Shown: positions 14,993-23,692 of the stretch, piece by piece
Numbering within the stretch: the stretch's first letter is position 1
Layout of the letters: each line of letters starts with the position of its first letter
NCBI GenBank assembly: GCA_020637365.1
Contig: JACJWE010000001.1
Span: forward strand, 1,270,001 to 1,334,000
Source of the DNA: Acidimicrobiia bacterium
Lineage (GTDB): Bacteria; Actinomycetota; Acidimicrobiia; IMCC26256; JAGNEX01
Length of the DNA stretch: 64,000 nucleotides
Reading direction: 5' to 3'
Position numbers and translations under genes: made by a program
Notes under the pieces: generated by a model
What the model was told of the DNA's origin: nothing
Databases searched by the model: none
Seen by the model: only the letters and a program-made list of their open reading frames with translations

Positions 14993-17602
14993 TCATCCCA
15001 GCAAAGGACAGCAAGGGAAGAGCAGGAGCGCGAGAGCGAGTACCGCGGCGCCGTGTCGCCAGGACAAACCAGCCGACCGCACATCTTCGTTAAACGCAAT
15101 GATGCTCAGCCCCACGGCCCAGGCGACGCCCACCGCAGCGAGCACCAGCGGCCCGGTGGTCCCACCCGGAAATCCACCGAGGCCTGAGTGCCCTGGCAGC
15201 CACACGGCGGCCCAACCGACCAAGGCCATCGCCCATGCTCGCATCGCCCATACCAGGCGTTCACCACGAGCGATAAACAGCGAAGCGAGGGCTGCGACGA
15301 CGAGGCCCCAATCCATCCAAGAATGGCCATGTGGCCCCACGGCGAAACGAGCGAGATCGAGGACCCCGGTTGTCACTTCCTCACCGGCGCCCGCAGGATC
15401 CCAAATCTTGAATGACCACGGCATGAGCAGGAGCGCGCCGAGCAGCAAGGCGCCCATAAAGACCCCTACCGCCTTGAGGGTCGGTCCCGGCATACCGGTG
15501 AGCGGTATGAGCAACGCCCAAACCAGGACGACCGCTACGAGCAGCAAGAACGACGGCGGATACAGGGCGAAGAGGATGGCTGCGAGCACGGCGACAGGTA
15601 GTGCCCGCGAAACCGGACCCAGCCATGTTGGAGCCCCGGATACCTCGACACCCCATCGACGGCTCGACAGACGGTCCGGCTCCAAGAGCGTTGGCTCCGC
15701 AACGACAACTTCCGACACCCGCCGCTGCGCTTCCACCGCCTGATCGAGCTGCGGGTCCTGTGGCGCTCCGTCATCGTCAGCATGTAACGCGTCGTCCTCT
15801 TGGGATGGTGGGGACGCGGCCGTAGCCGCCGAGTTTGCCAAACCCGATGTGGACGGCGTGACGCTTCGTGCGCTCTGCTCGGGCATCGAAAGACGGGCGA
15901 CACCGAAGATCCTGACGATGGCTAGGACAACCCATGGCATCAGGACATACGCGCACAACGGCCCAAACTGACCTTGGGCGATGGCGTTGCGGGGCATGGG
16001 ATTAATCATGTACGCGACGGCGGCGAGAAAACTCGGCCAAATCTGCCACGAGAACGGTCGCACCAGACGGGCGACACCCCACGCTCCAAGCGGCATCGCA
16101 AACACGACGAGCAGCGTCTGAGTCAACGCCGTATTGGCGAGCAGCGGCAGGGATAGTCCAGCAAGAACCAAAGTCCGAGGCTCGGGCGCGTCGGGTGCAC
16201 CAAATGCGGCGTAGTTCCACTGCGACGTAAACGTTCTCCACAGATCGGAGACGGACGGCCAATGCGCCATCGACCCAATGGAGGGGACACCGTCGATCAA
16301 GAACGACCGACCGGCGACGATCATCACCATCAAGATGAGCGCCCAGAGATAGGTCGTTGGACGCGCCGCCCACAGGGCGATGCGTTCGCTCAGCTTCTGC
16401 GATGTGGTCGACACTGCGAGCAGTCGATCTTCGACCTGGAACGACTGAGAGATATATCCAAAGAATCTGACCCCGCCCCGAACCTGTAAATAGCGCAGGT
16501 CAGCGTCAGCGACCTTGCGTTTGGCTTGAAGTGGTTTGCGGATACCACGCACAGCACGGGCGTCGACAACGACTCGCGACCACGCAGACATCTGAGCACC
16601 GGCCAGGCGGAAACGGCCGGTCAGGATCAATGCGAACGCACTGGCGAGTGCGGACAGCAGTTTCTCGGGAATCAGCCGCCAGAGCGACTCGCGGGAGTAG
16701 CACGTCAACATCGTGCGCATTCTGCGGCGGATCTCGACCCGCTCTGCCGCTGCGAGGGTTCGCGAGTTTGGCCGTTCTTTGTCAGAGGCCTGGGCTGGGG
16801 GCCGCGCATAGGCGACCGCACCGGGCTGGACCACAACCCGCGACCCGAGGAGTCGGGCGCGCCAACAAAACTCGAGGTCACGGTGACCGAGTTCGTGTGC
16901 GACGTCGAAGCCGTCCAAATCGTTGAAGAGGTCCGAGCGCACCAGCATGACCGCGTCGGAGACGAAGAAGACGTCTCGAACGGCGTCGTGTTGTTCCTGG
17001 TCTACCTCGCCGGGAACGACTTCTGAATACGGAACGGCGAAGCGATCGATGCTCCAACCCACGTCGAGAAGTTCGTCGGGCTCGTCATAATTGCGGATCT
17101 TGGGACCCACGATGCCCGCACGTGAGCGGTATGCCTCTTCGACGAGCTTGGAGATCGCTTCTGGTTCGAGGACGACACCGCATCTGACTAAACACAGGAA
17201 GGGCGCGCCGGTAACCGCCATGGCGGCCGTGTTTGTCGCCTCGGCGTTGGTCGCTTCGGCCGGGACCTTGAGCACGTGAGCGCCGACCCCTGCTGCGACG
17301 ACTTGGTCGCCCAGTCCGCTGCTCTGATCGGCGAGGATCAGAGAAACAGCCGCATAGTCCTGAGAGATCAGCGATCGGACCGTGCGTTCGAGGCGCGCTG
17401 CGAGCGTGTCGCTCTCGGGGGCCTCAGCGGGCAGCGTTGCGGGGATGACCACGATCGCAGCGACCGGCGGCAAGGACCGCTGTTCGCCCCGTGGTCGTTC
17501 CCGATTTCGGGCACGACGCTGACCACGGGCCGCCGGCTGTGCGACCTCGTCTTCTGCGAACTGCTCCGTCCGCCGTCGAGTACCAGTGGGTCGGGAAGCC
17601 AT
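14993..17602 (-). CDS. Giant GT2 glycosyltransferase/membrane protein, N-terminal fragment
   Basis: About 870 residues from ATG 17602 (a TTG at 17638 is also open). A Ser/Arg-rich head leads into a GT2 catalytic domain: VAAIVVIPATLP, LERTVRSLISQDY, the LADQSS loop, EATNTAAMAV, and DLEFCWRARLLGSRV. A dozen or so membrane helices follow from about residue 430 (TTYLWALILMVMIVAG onwards), with a hydrophilic loop near residues 590-640. In actinobacteria such proteins of about 1100-1200 residues precede DUF5719 genes and are thought to act in envelope glycan assembly; the substrate is unknown. With the two downstream fragments the gene totals about 1230 residues. Confidence 0.82.
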   Translation of the reverse strand: MASRPTGTRRRTEQFAEDEVAQPAARGQRRARNRERPRGEQRSLPPVAAIVVIPATLPAEAPESDTLAARLERTVRSLISQDYAAVSLILADQSSGLGDQVVAAGVGAHVLKVPAEATNAEATNTAAMAVTGAPFLCLVRCGVVLEPEAISKLVEEAYRSRAGIVGPKIRNYDEPDELLDVGWSIDRFAVPYSEVVPGEVDQEQHDAVRDVFFVSDAVMLVRSDLFNDLDGFDVAHELGHRDLEFCWRARLLGSRVVVQPGAVAYARPPAQASDKERPNSRTLAAAERVEIRRRMRTMLTCYSRESLWRLIPEKLLSALASAFALILTGRFRLAGAQMSAWSRVVVDARAVRGIRKPLQAKRKVADADLRYLQVRGGVRFFGYISQSFQVEDRLLAVSTTSQKLSERIALWAARPTTYLWALILMVMIVAGRSFLIDGVPSIGSMAHWPSVSDLWRTFTSQWNYAAFGAPDAPEPRTLVLAGLSLPLLANTALTQTLLVVFAMPLGAWGVARLVRPFSWQIWPSFLAAVAYMINPMPRNAIAQGQFGPLCAYVLMPWVVLAIVRIFGVARLSMPEQSARSVTPSTSGLANSAATAASPPSQEDDALHADDDGAPQDPQLDQAVEAQRRVSEVVVAEPTLLEPDRLSSRRWGVEVSGAPTWLGPVSRALPVAVLAAILFALYPPSFLLLVAVVLVWALLIPLTGMPGPTLKAVGVFMGALLLGALLLMPWSFKIWDPAGAGEEVTTGVLDLARFAVGPHGHSWMDWGLVVAALASLFIARGERLVWAMRAWAMALVGWAAVWLPGHSGLGGFPGGTTGPLVLAAVGVAWAVGLSIIAFNEDVRSAGLSWRHGAAVLALALLLFPCCPLLG

Positions 17603-17777
17603 GAGCGACGCGCAGCATAGCAACGCAATCGACGTCAACGGGCCACGCGGTCCGCGAGCTCAGGCGTCGATGAGGTGGCTTGATCGGCGAAATGAGACGC
17701 CTGCTAGCGTTTCGCTCGGAACTGCCGTTGTCGTGGACCCTGTGCTCGGGGCGATCCGCTGGCCGAAGGAAGACACC

Positions 17778-18059
17778 ATGCCCAAGGACCCCAGGCCCCT
17801 CCTCACCGAAGCTAGCTATGTCGCCGTGGGCTTCAGCGTGCTCGCCTACCAAAAGGCCCAGGTACGAAGGCGCGACTTTGAGTCCTATCTGCACGGCCAG
17901 GTCGCCGAGGCAACCGCACGGGTCAACCGTCTCACCGAAGATGCACGCACCCGCATCGAGCCCATTACCGACATCGCCAAGTTGTTGGCGGGTGAAGCGG
18001 TTTCGCGCACCGAACCCCTTCTGCCGGGAAACCGCTCAGATGAGGATAGATCTGCGTGA
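17778..18059 (+). CDS. Small helical, phasin-like protein upstream of fbiA
   Basis: A 93-residue protein from ATG 17778, preceded by AAGGAAG. It begins with a short amphipathic or hydrophobic stretch (YVAVGFSVLAYQKAQVRRR) and continues as a long charged helix (VAEATARVNRLTEDARTRIE), resembling small phasin-like proteins. Its TGA overlaps the GTG start of fbiA, implying coupled translation. No function in F420 synthesis is known to me for it. Confidence 0.6.
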   Translation: MPKDPRPLLTEASYVAVGFSVLAYQKAQVRRRDFESYLHGQVAEATARVNRLTEDARTRIEPITDIAKLLAGEAVSRTEPLLPGNRSDEDRSA

Positions 18060-18991
18060 TCGTCTGCTTGTGTGGCGGCGTCGGAGCCGCCCGCATGCTG
18101 GCCGGCATTCAACGAGTCGTCGATCCGACCCAGATCACCGCTGTGGTCAACACCGCTGACGACGAGATCTTTTACGGACTCCACGTCGCCCCCGATCTCG
18201 ACACGATCACCTACACCCTCGGTGGGGCCGTTCACCCCGACCAGGGTTGGGGCCGTCAAGGGGAAACCTTCGCCGTGCTCGACGAACTCACAGAGCTGGG
18301 TGAGGACACCTGGTTTGCGTTGGGCGACAAGGACATTGCCTTACACCTCATCCGAAACGACGCTTTGGCCCGTGGGCAGACCTTGACCGAGGCGACGGCA
18401 CAGATCGCGCGACGTTTCGACATCGACGTGCGGCTGCTTCCCATGACCGATGACCGCGTTCGGACAGTCCTCGACGTCGAAGTCGATGGACACATCACCA
18501 CGATGGCGATGCAAACCTGGTTCGTCCGACATCGTCATCAGCCTCGGGTCCATCGCGTGCGCTTCGACGGAGCAGATGTCGCTACCCCCGCACCTCACGT
18601 GCTCGAATCGATCGAGCGGGCCGATCGGATCGTTGTGTGCCCATCCAATCCGTATGTGTCGATCGACCCGATTCTTTCCCTTCCGGCGATTGAGCAGGCC
18701 CTCAGACGCCGCCGCGATGATGTGGTGGCAGTGAGCCCCCTGGTCGGCGCCGCGGCGGTCAAAGGACCGGCCGCCGACATGATGATGGCGCTCGATGGTG
18801 AGGTCTCCAACCGTGTGGTTGGCGCCCGTTACACCCCGTGGTGCAGCCGTCTCGTGATCGATATCCGCGACGCTCACGACGCTCCAGCGGTCGAGAAACT
18901 CGGCATGCGTTGCGATGTGACCGAAACGTTGATGTCGAGTCCCCGGGCCGCCGCAGAACTCGCTGCCGTCGTCCTCGAAACGGGGGGCTAA
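18056..18991 (+). CDS. fbiA: 2-phospho-L-lactate (or phosphoenolpyruvate) transferase, F420 biosynthesis
   Basis: CofD/FbiA transfers the phospho-lactyl or phosphoenolpyruvyl group to the deazaflavin Fo, giving (dehydro)F420-0. The GTG start overlaps the upstream stop. Family motifs are CLCGGVGAARML at the N-terminus, VVNTADDEIFYGLHVAPDLD (about residue 30), FALGDKDIALHL (about 85), VCPSNPYVSIDPIL (about 200) and SPLVGAAAVKGPA (about 230). At 311 residues it is of normal length. The stop is immediately followed by fbiB. Confidence 0.93.
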   Translation: MIVCLCGGVGAARMLAGIQRVVDPTQITAVVNTADDEIFYGLHVAPDLDTITYTLGGAVHPDQGWGRQGETFAVLDELTELGEDTWFALGDKDIALHLIRNDALARGQTLTEATAQIARRFDIDVRLLPMTDDRVRTVLDVEVDGHITTMAMQTWFVRHRHQPRVHRVRFDGADVATPAPHVLESIERADRIVVCPSNPYVSIDPILSLPAIEQALRRRRDDVVAVSPLVGAAAVKGPAADMMMALDGEVSNRVVGARYTPWCSRLVIDIRDAHDAPAVEKLGMRCDVTETLMSSPRAAAELAAVVLETGG

Positions 18992-19696
18992 ATGCTCGGC
19001 AACATCACACTGATCCCCGTCGTCGGGGTCCCCGAAATCCGACCGGGCGACGACCTCGCACGCCTCATTTTGGCCGCAGCTCAAGCCACAGCTCCCATCG
19101 CCGATGGCGACTGCCTCGTCGTCACCCAGAAGGTCGTGTCCAAGGCCGAAGGCAGGCTCGTCGCCTTTGATGGCAGCGACGAATCCAAAGCAGCGCTCAT
19201 CGCACGTGAATCGCGTCGGGTCATCCGTAGGCGTGGAGCGTTGCGGATCGCTGAAACCAACCATGGATTTGTGTGCGCCAACGCCGGGATCGACCTCTCC
19301 AACGTCGAAGCGGGTTTCGCCGCCTTGCTCCCCGTCGACAGCGACCGCTCGGCCCGCCGTATCCGCGACGTCATAGCGTCACAAGGCACGTCGATCGGCG
19401 TGATCATTTCGGACACGTTTGGACGCCCTTGGCGCCGTGGCGTTACCGATGTCGCGATCGGCGTCGCTGGCATCAAACCGGTGATCGACCTGCGCGGAAC
19501 CAACGACGCACTCGGACGCGAACTCGCGGTCACCGAGGTCTGCATAGCGGATGAAGTCGCCGCGGCGGCCGAGTTGGTGATGGGCAAATCAACCGGTGTT
19601 GCAGCAGCGATCGTGCGTGGCCTCAACCAGGAATGGTTTGGACCCGGCGACATTGGTGATGTGATCCGTCCCGCTCAGGATGACCTGTTCCGCTAG
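18992..19696 (+). CDS. fbiB: Coenzyme F420-0:L-glutamate ligase (CofE-type FbiB without nitroreductase domain)
   Basis: This enzyme adds gamma-linked glutamates to F420-0 using GTP. The ATG directly abuts the fbiA stop. Motifs are GDCLVVTQKVVSKAEGR (about residue 35), ISDTFGRPWRRGVTDVAIG (about 145), and ADEVAAAAELVMGKSTGVA (about 185). The protein is 234 residues and contains only the CofE domain. Mycobacterial FbiB carries an additional C-terminal nitroreductase-like domain, which is absent here, so dehydro-F420 reduction must be done elsewhere if it occurs. Confidence 0.93.
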   Translation: MLGNITLIPVVGVPEIRPGDDLARLILAAAQATAPIADGDCLVVTQKVVSKAEGRLVAFDGSDESKAALIARESRRVIRRRGALRIAETNHGFVCANAGIDLSNVEAGFAALLPVDSDRSARRIRDVIASQGTSIGVIISDTFGRPWRRGVTDVAIGVAGIKPVIDLRGTNDALGRELAVTEVCIADEVAAAAELVMGKSTGVAAAIVRGLNQEWFGPGDIGDVIRPAQDDLFR

Positions 19697-19704
19697 CGAG
19701 ACAC

Positions 19705-19733
19705 CCAGCGGGCCTGTCAGCGGACCGCTCTGG
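19705..19733. terminator. Possible bidirectional hairpin between convergent fbiB and the epimerase gene
   Basis: The 50-base gap between two convergent genes contains CCAGCGGGCC ... GGACCGCTCTGG, an imperfect GC-rich stem with a two-base bulge and one mismatch. There is no T-tract on either side. Position suggests termination for both strands, but the structure is not perfect. Confidence 0.35.
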
Positions 19734-19746
19734 TGGAGATGGCCGG

Positions 19747-20694
19747 TTAGCGTTCGTCGCGGAGGCGAAACCAATTGAGCGTTCGACGGAGTCCCTCTTC
19801 GAGGGGCGTCCAGGGTTCCCAACCGAGGTGCATCGAGGCCCGGGAGGGATCCAGTGACGAGCGGTGGAGCTCACCTGCGCGTGCGGGCGCATAGCGAGGT
19901 TCGGCGTCGCCGCCTGCGGCTTCGGAGATCTTGTTGTAGAGCTCGAGCACACTGGTCTCTTCACCGGTTCCGATATTGCATAGCAACCCGTTGGCACGAT
20001 CGGTCGCCCGAACAAACGCGTCGACCACATCGTCGACGAACACAAAGTCTCGGGTTTGGGAACCATCACCGAAGATGGTGCATCGCTCGCCAGCGAGCAG
20101 CTTGCCCGCAAAGATAGAGACGACGCCCGCCTCACCGTGTGGGTCTTGACGCGGTCCGTACACATTGGCCAACGCGAGCGAGGTGTATTCAAGCCCGTGG
20201 ATTTCGCGGTAGTAGTGCAGGTAGTCGGTGACGACCTTTTTCGCCACGCCATAGGGCGACAGTGGACGTTGCGAGTGACCTTCTTTCACCGGTAGCGACT
20301 CGGGTGCGCCATAGATCGTGCCACCAGAGGATGCAAACACGACTTTGCGTGTCTTGGCCGCCATCGCGCCTTGTAGCACGTTGAGCGAACCGAGGATGTT
20401 GATCTCAGCGTCGTAGGTCGGACGCGCGACAGAGACGCGAACATCGGCCTGCGCGGCAAGGTGGTAGATCACCTCTGGCTGTCGGTACTGAATCAATTCG
20501 GTGATGGCCGAAGACCGCACATCCATGCGGTGGAATGAAAAACGCCTCGCGCCGTTGGCACGGGCCTCACCCAAGTTGGTCAGACTGCCGCTGGAGAGGT
20601 CATCGACAACGTCGACCTCGAAACCCTCGGTAATCAGCCGATCGACCAAGGTCGAGCCTATGAAGCCCGCTCCGCCGGTAACCAATGCTCTCAT
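19747..20694 (-). CDS. NAD-dependent nucleotide-sugar epimerase (GalE-like SDR)
   Basis: A 315-residue extended short-chain dehydrogenase. It has the NAD loop TGGAGFIGS at residues 7-15, YHLAAQADVRVSV, the catalytic SSGGTIYG and YGVAKK (YxxxK, about residue 150), and VYGPRQDPHGEAG. Substrates are UDP- or dTDP-sugars, with UDP-glucose 4-epimerase the likeliest. The ATG overlaps the stop of the nucleotidyltransferase gene by four bases (ATGA). It is the last gene of the wall-sugar operon. Confidence 0.85.
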   Translation of the reverse strand: MRALVTGGAGFIGSTLVDRLITEGFEVDVVDDLSSGSLTNLGEARANGARRFSFHRMDVRSSAITELIQYRQPEVIYHLAAQADVRVSVARPTYDAEINILGSLNVLQGAMAAKTRKVVFASSGGTIYGAPESLPVKEGHSQRPLSPYGVAKKVVTDYLHYYREIHGLEYTSLALANVYGPRQDPHGEAGVVSIFAGKLLAGERCTIFGDGSQTRDFVFVDDVVDAFVRATDRANGLLCNIGTGEETSVLELYNKISEAAGGDAEPRYAPARAGELHRSSLDPSRASMHLGWEPWTPLEEGLRRTLNWFRLRDER

Positions 20695-21797
20695 TCGAAA
20701 TCTCCAGGAGGGTTGATGCGGGCTTCGCTTTGTGTGCTGCCCGCCGGAACGATAGCGCTTGCACCCACCACCGAGACCTGTTGCACAACCGCCCCAGCGC
20801 CCACGATTGCACCCGGACCCAAGATCGAATGCTCGACCCGGGCACCGGATTCGACGGTCACCCCGTCGCCAAGGACGGCGTCACGGATGACCGCTCCCCG
20901 CCCGATTTTGCACCCGAAGCCGAGCGAGGACATCACGACGACCGCATCGTCATCGACGGTCGTACCACCGCCGACCAGACAGTTCGGCGAAAAGCTCGCC
21001 GAGTCAGCGGCCTCGACTTCGCCTTGGCGCCATGGCCCCATGCCGTCGCGTGTGGCTTCTGGCACCACCTGGTCGCCGAGTCGACCATTCAACAAGTCGT
21101 GATGTGCCTGGAGGTACTGGTTGGGTACGCCGACATCGAGCCAGTACGCAGAACTTTCCATAGCGAGCAGACGCCCATCTTGAGTGAGCATTTTGGGAAA
21201 GGTCTCACGCTCGATCGACGTATTGACACCATACGGAATCCGGTCGAGCATCCGACCTTCGAGCACATAGGTGCCCGCGTTGATCCAGTGCGACGGCGCC
21301 TTGCCCGGAGGCGGCTTCTCGACGAAGGCTCGTACGCGTCCGTCGCTATCGGTCGGAACCACCCCGAAACGTGAAGGATCCTCAACCCGTGTCAACGAAA
21401 TGGTCGCCTCGGCGTCGCGGGCGACGTGGAAATCGACGAGCTCTGACAGATCGAGGTCGGTCAGCACGTCGCCGTTGCAGACGACGATGCGCTCCTGCGC
21501 GCCCACGCCGATCTGCTCGGCTGCAAACTTGATCGCCCCCGCGGTGCCCAACGCCTCGGGCTCAACGGCGTAGCTGAGCGACATCGGGCCGAAGGTCCCG
21601 CCCGGAAAGTGCGTAACAAACGGATCGGCGAGGTAGCCGAGCGCCAAGGTCACGTCCGTCACGCCAAACCGGCCCAGCCAGGTGAGCTGACGCTCAAGGA
21701 ATGGCTGATTACAGACCGGTAGCAGTGGTTTTGGGGTGGTGTAGGTCAGGGGTCGAAGGCGCGTTCCCGCACCCCCCGCCAGCAATATCGCCCGCAC
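20691..21797 (-). CDS. Sugar-1-phosphate nucleotidyltransferase (likely mannose-1-phosphate guanylyltransferase)
   Basis: A 368-residue enzyme with the nucleotidyltransferase signature LLAGGAGTRLRPLTYTTPKP at the N-terminus, VVCNGDVLTDLD (metal Asp), VEKPPPGKAP and WINAGTYVL, then a C-terminal left-handed beta-helix domain (from about residue 250). This architecture fits GDP-mannose pyrophosphorylases, although glucose-1-phosphate specificity cannot be excluded. It starts at GTG 21797 with GGAAGGG five bases upstream. It links mannose 1-phosphate from ManB to the GTs encoded upstream in the operon. Confidence 0.85.
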   Translation of the reverse strand: MRAILLAGGAGTRLRPLTYTTPKPLLPVCNQPFLERQLTWLGRFGVTDVTLALGYLADPFVTHFPGGTFGPMSLSYAVEPEALGTAGAIKFAAEQIGVGAQERIVVCNGDVLTDLDLSELVDFHVARDAEATISLTRVEDPSRFGVVPTDSDGRVRAFVEKPPPGKAPSHWINAGTYVLEGRMLDRIPYGVNTSIERETFPKMLTQDGRLLAMESSAYWLDVGVPNQYLQAHHDLLNGRLGDQVVPEATRDGMGPWRQGEVEAADSASFSPNCLVGGGTTVDDDAVVVMSSLGFGCKIGRGAVIRDAVLGDGVTVESGARVEHSILGPGAIVGAGAVVQQVSVVGASAIVPAGSTQSEARINPPGDFE

Positions 21798-21917
21798 TGA
21801 TTCCCTTCCGCCGGTCGGTCCTACCGAACCCGGTACCGCCTCGCGCCGTCGTGCTACGCCGGGTCAACGGGGCGTCTCACGCCATCGTGATATGCCGCCG
21901 CTCACTCCGCTGCGTCT

Positions 21918-22703
21918 CTACCTGAGCGCTGAGGTGGTCGCGGTGTTCGTCTCGACTTCTGTCGTCGTTGGCGAAGATGCTGACACCGCGGTCGTCGGCG
22001 TCGCAACGTCGGGGGCTGTGGAGGCCGATGTTTCGCCGGGGACGACGATGGTCTGTTCGGGCAGAACGGTCTGTGTGGCGCCGCTCGGCTCGACATCGGA
22101 GGGGTTTGCGAGCGCTGTTACCGACGGCGGCTGACCCACCGAATAATCCTCGGGAACGAACGCGATCGCCACGACCTCACCGTCGAATGGGGCGTAGTCC
22201 CAAGCGTTACCTTCGGTTTGTTCTACACCGTCGACATACCAGCGGACCTTGCCCGGTTTGTTGTCGAGCGCCTCGCATTTGTCACCGTCCTTATAGGTAG
22301 CGACGGGGGTTTTGATCGAGGTTTCGGTGATCTTGTAGTCGTAGCCAGAGCTGGAATAAAAGGTCCCGACCGACGCGTTATCACCTTCGCCGTCGGTCTT
22401 GTAGGGATGCATGTGGATCAGACCGTCACCATGTGAATGGATCCCAACCGTGGTCTCATACGCGGGGAGATCGCCTTCCCACGTTCCGCAAATGTTGATA
22501 CCGACCGCAGCGTGCCAGTGGTCCCCCAGCAGCGGTGCCGCAGCTTGGACGTTCTTTTTGCTCGTCGCCACCATGGCGATCAGTACGACGCCGACGATGG
22601 CGAGCGCACCGACGACGATGGTCCAGGTCCGATCGCCGGTGTTTGGCTTGAAGTCGGTCGCTGAGTCTTTGCGAAGCTGTTTGCTACGAGATGCCTTACC
22701 CAT
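21918..22703 (-). CDS. Membrane-anchored protein with a His-rich conserved domain, unknown function
   Basis: This 261-residue protein has a basic head, one transmembrane anchor (IVVGALAIVGVVLIAMVA, residues 30-47) and an exported domain with DHWHAAVGINICG and VGIHSHGDGLIHMHPY (residues 60-100), then a disordered Thr/Ser/Pro/Val tail. The clustered His residues and the single Cys suggest a metal or haem ligand set. I know such sequences as uncharacterised actinobacterial proteins. It sits between the GT2 gene (11 bases upstream) and the nucleotidyltransferase gene (120 bases downstream). Confidence 0.7.
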   Translation of the reverse strand: MGKASRSKQLRKDSATDFKPNTGDRTWTIVVGALAIVGVVLIAMVATSKKNVQAAAPLLGDHWHAAVGINICGTWEGDLPAYETTVGIHSHGDGLIHMHPYKTDGEGDNASVGTFYSSSGYDYKITETSIKTPVATYKDGDKCEALDNKPGKVRWYVDGVEQTEGNAWDYAPFDGEVVAIAFVPEDYSVGQPPSVTALANPSDVEPSGATQTVLPEQTIVVPGETSASTAPDVATPTTAVSASSPTTTEVETNTATTSALR

Positions 22704-22714
22704 GGCGCCTGAGG

Positions 22715-23692
22715 CTAGCCGCGACGGCGCTGGGAGGAGAATGCACTTTCCACTCTCGTTACAACAATCTTGGCCACCGCACGCACCGATAACAACAGAC
22801 CCGCCGGGATGAGCAGCAATCTCTTGAGTCCCGTGTAACGCTTCGCGGTGAATCGGAATGCGCTGACATGGTGTGCAATCAACATAGCGGTCGGAGCGGA
22901 ACGCGTCGCCGTTCCTCCGATGTGGGTCACGGTGACGGCTGGCTCATAAGCGACCTTCCAACCGGCTCGTCCGAGCCGCCACCCAAGGTCGACATCCTCC
23001 ATGTACATGAAGAAGCGCTCGTCCCAACCGCCGATCTGATCGACGGCACAGCGCCGTAGCCATAGACACGATCCAGAGATCCATTCGGCGTACGCGGGCC
23101 GCTCAGGGTCCATATCGGCCTGGCGATAACGACGGGTCCAGGGATTGTTCGACCACCACAGACCCGCTAGGGCGTGTCCAGCGGCGTCGAAGACGTCCGG
23201 AATACGCCTGGCTGACGGATAGCGGGTGCCATCCGGTTCGAGGATTCTGGGGCCAACCGCGCCGAGGCTGGGTTCGCGCTCAAAGCGCTGAACGATATCG
23301 TCGACAGGTGTGTCGAAGGTCACGTCGGGATTGGCGACAGCGACGATCGGGGCTTGCGTCCGTGCGATACCCCGGTTTGCCGCAGCGGCGTACCCCGCGT
23401 TGATACCGGTCGAGATCAAGGTCACCTCGGGGAACCGCGCACAGATCGCCTCGACCTGCCCATTCGTCGAACCATTGTCGACGACGATGACCTCGGATGG
23501 CGCCGGGGCGACCGCGCGCAGCGACGCTAAGCAATCGGCCAACTCGGCGCCCGGCTGATAAGTCACGATCACCAAGGCCCACCCGGACCTGTCGGACCGG
23601 CCGTTGTCGATCGGGTCGACATCGTCGCGGAGCCGTTGACCGGGCTGAGTGCAGGAACAATCTCCAAAGACCTGGTCAGAGTTGTTGTTCAA
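22715..23692 (-). CDS. GT2 family glycosyltransferase (rhamnosyltransferase-like)
   Basis: A 325-residue GT-A enzyme. An N-terminal extension of about 35 residues precedes LVIVTYQPGAELADCLASL. Then come VVDNGSTNG, GYAAAANRGI, VANPDVTFD (metal site), WISGSCLWLRR and DERFFMYMEDVDLGWRL (catalytic acidic pair). A hydrophobic patch lies at the C-terminus. The pattern matches WbbL-like rhamnosyltransferases, and RmlD nearby supports dTDP-rhamnose as donor, although that is inferred. The ATG region overlaps the end of the GT4 gene by four bases. Confidence 0.87.
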   Translation of the reverse strand: MNNNSDQVFGDCSCTQPGQRLRDDVDPIDNGRSDRSGWALVIVTYQPGAELADCLASLRAVAPAPSEVIVVDNGSTNGQVEAICARFPEVTLISTGINAGYAAAANRGIARTQAPIVAVANPDVTFDTPVDDIVQRFEREPSLGAVGPRILEPDGTRYPSARRIPDVFDAAGHALAGLWWSNNPWTRRYRQADMDPERPAYAEWISGSCLWLRRCAVDQIGGWDERFFMYMEDVDLGWRLGRAGWKVAYEPAVTVTHIGGTATRSAPTAMLIAHHVSAFRFTAKRYTGLKRLLLIPAGLLLSVRAVAKIVVTRVESAFSSQRRRG

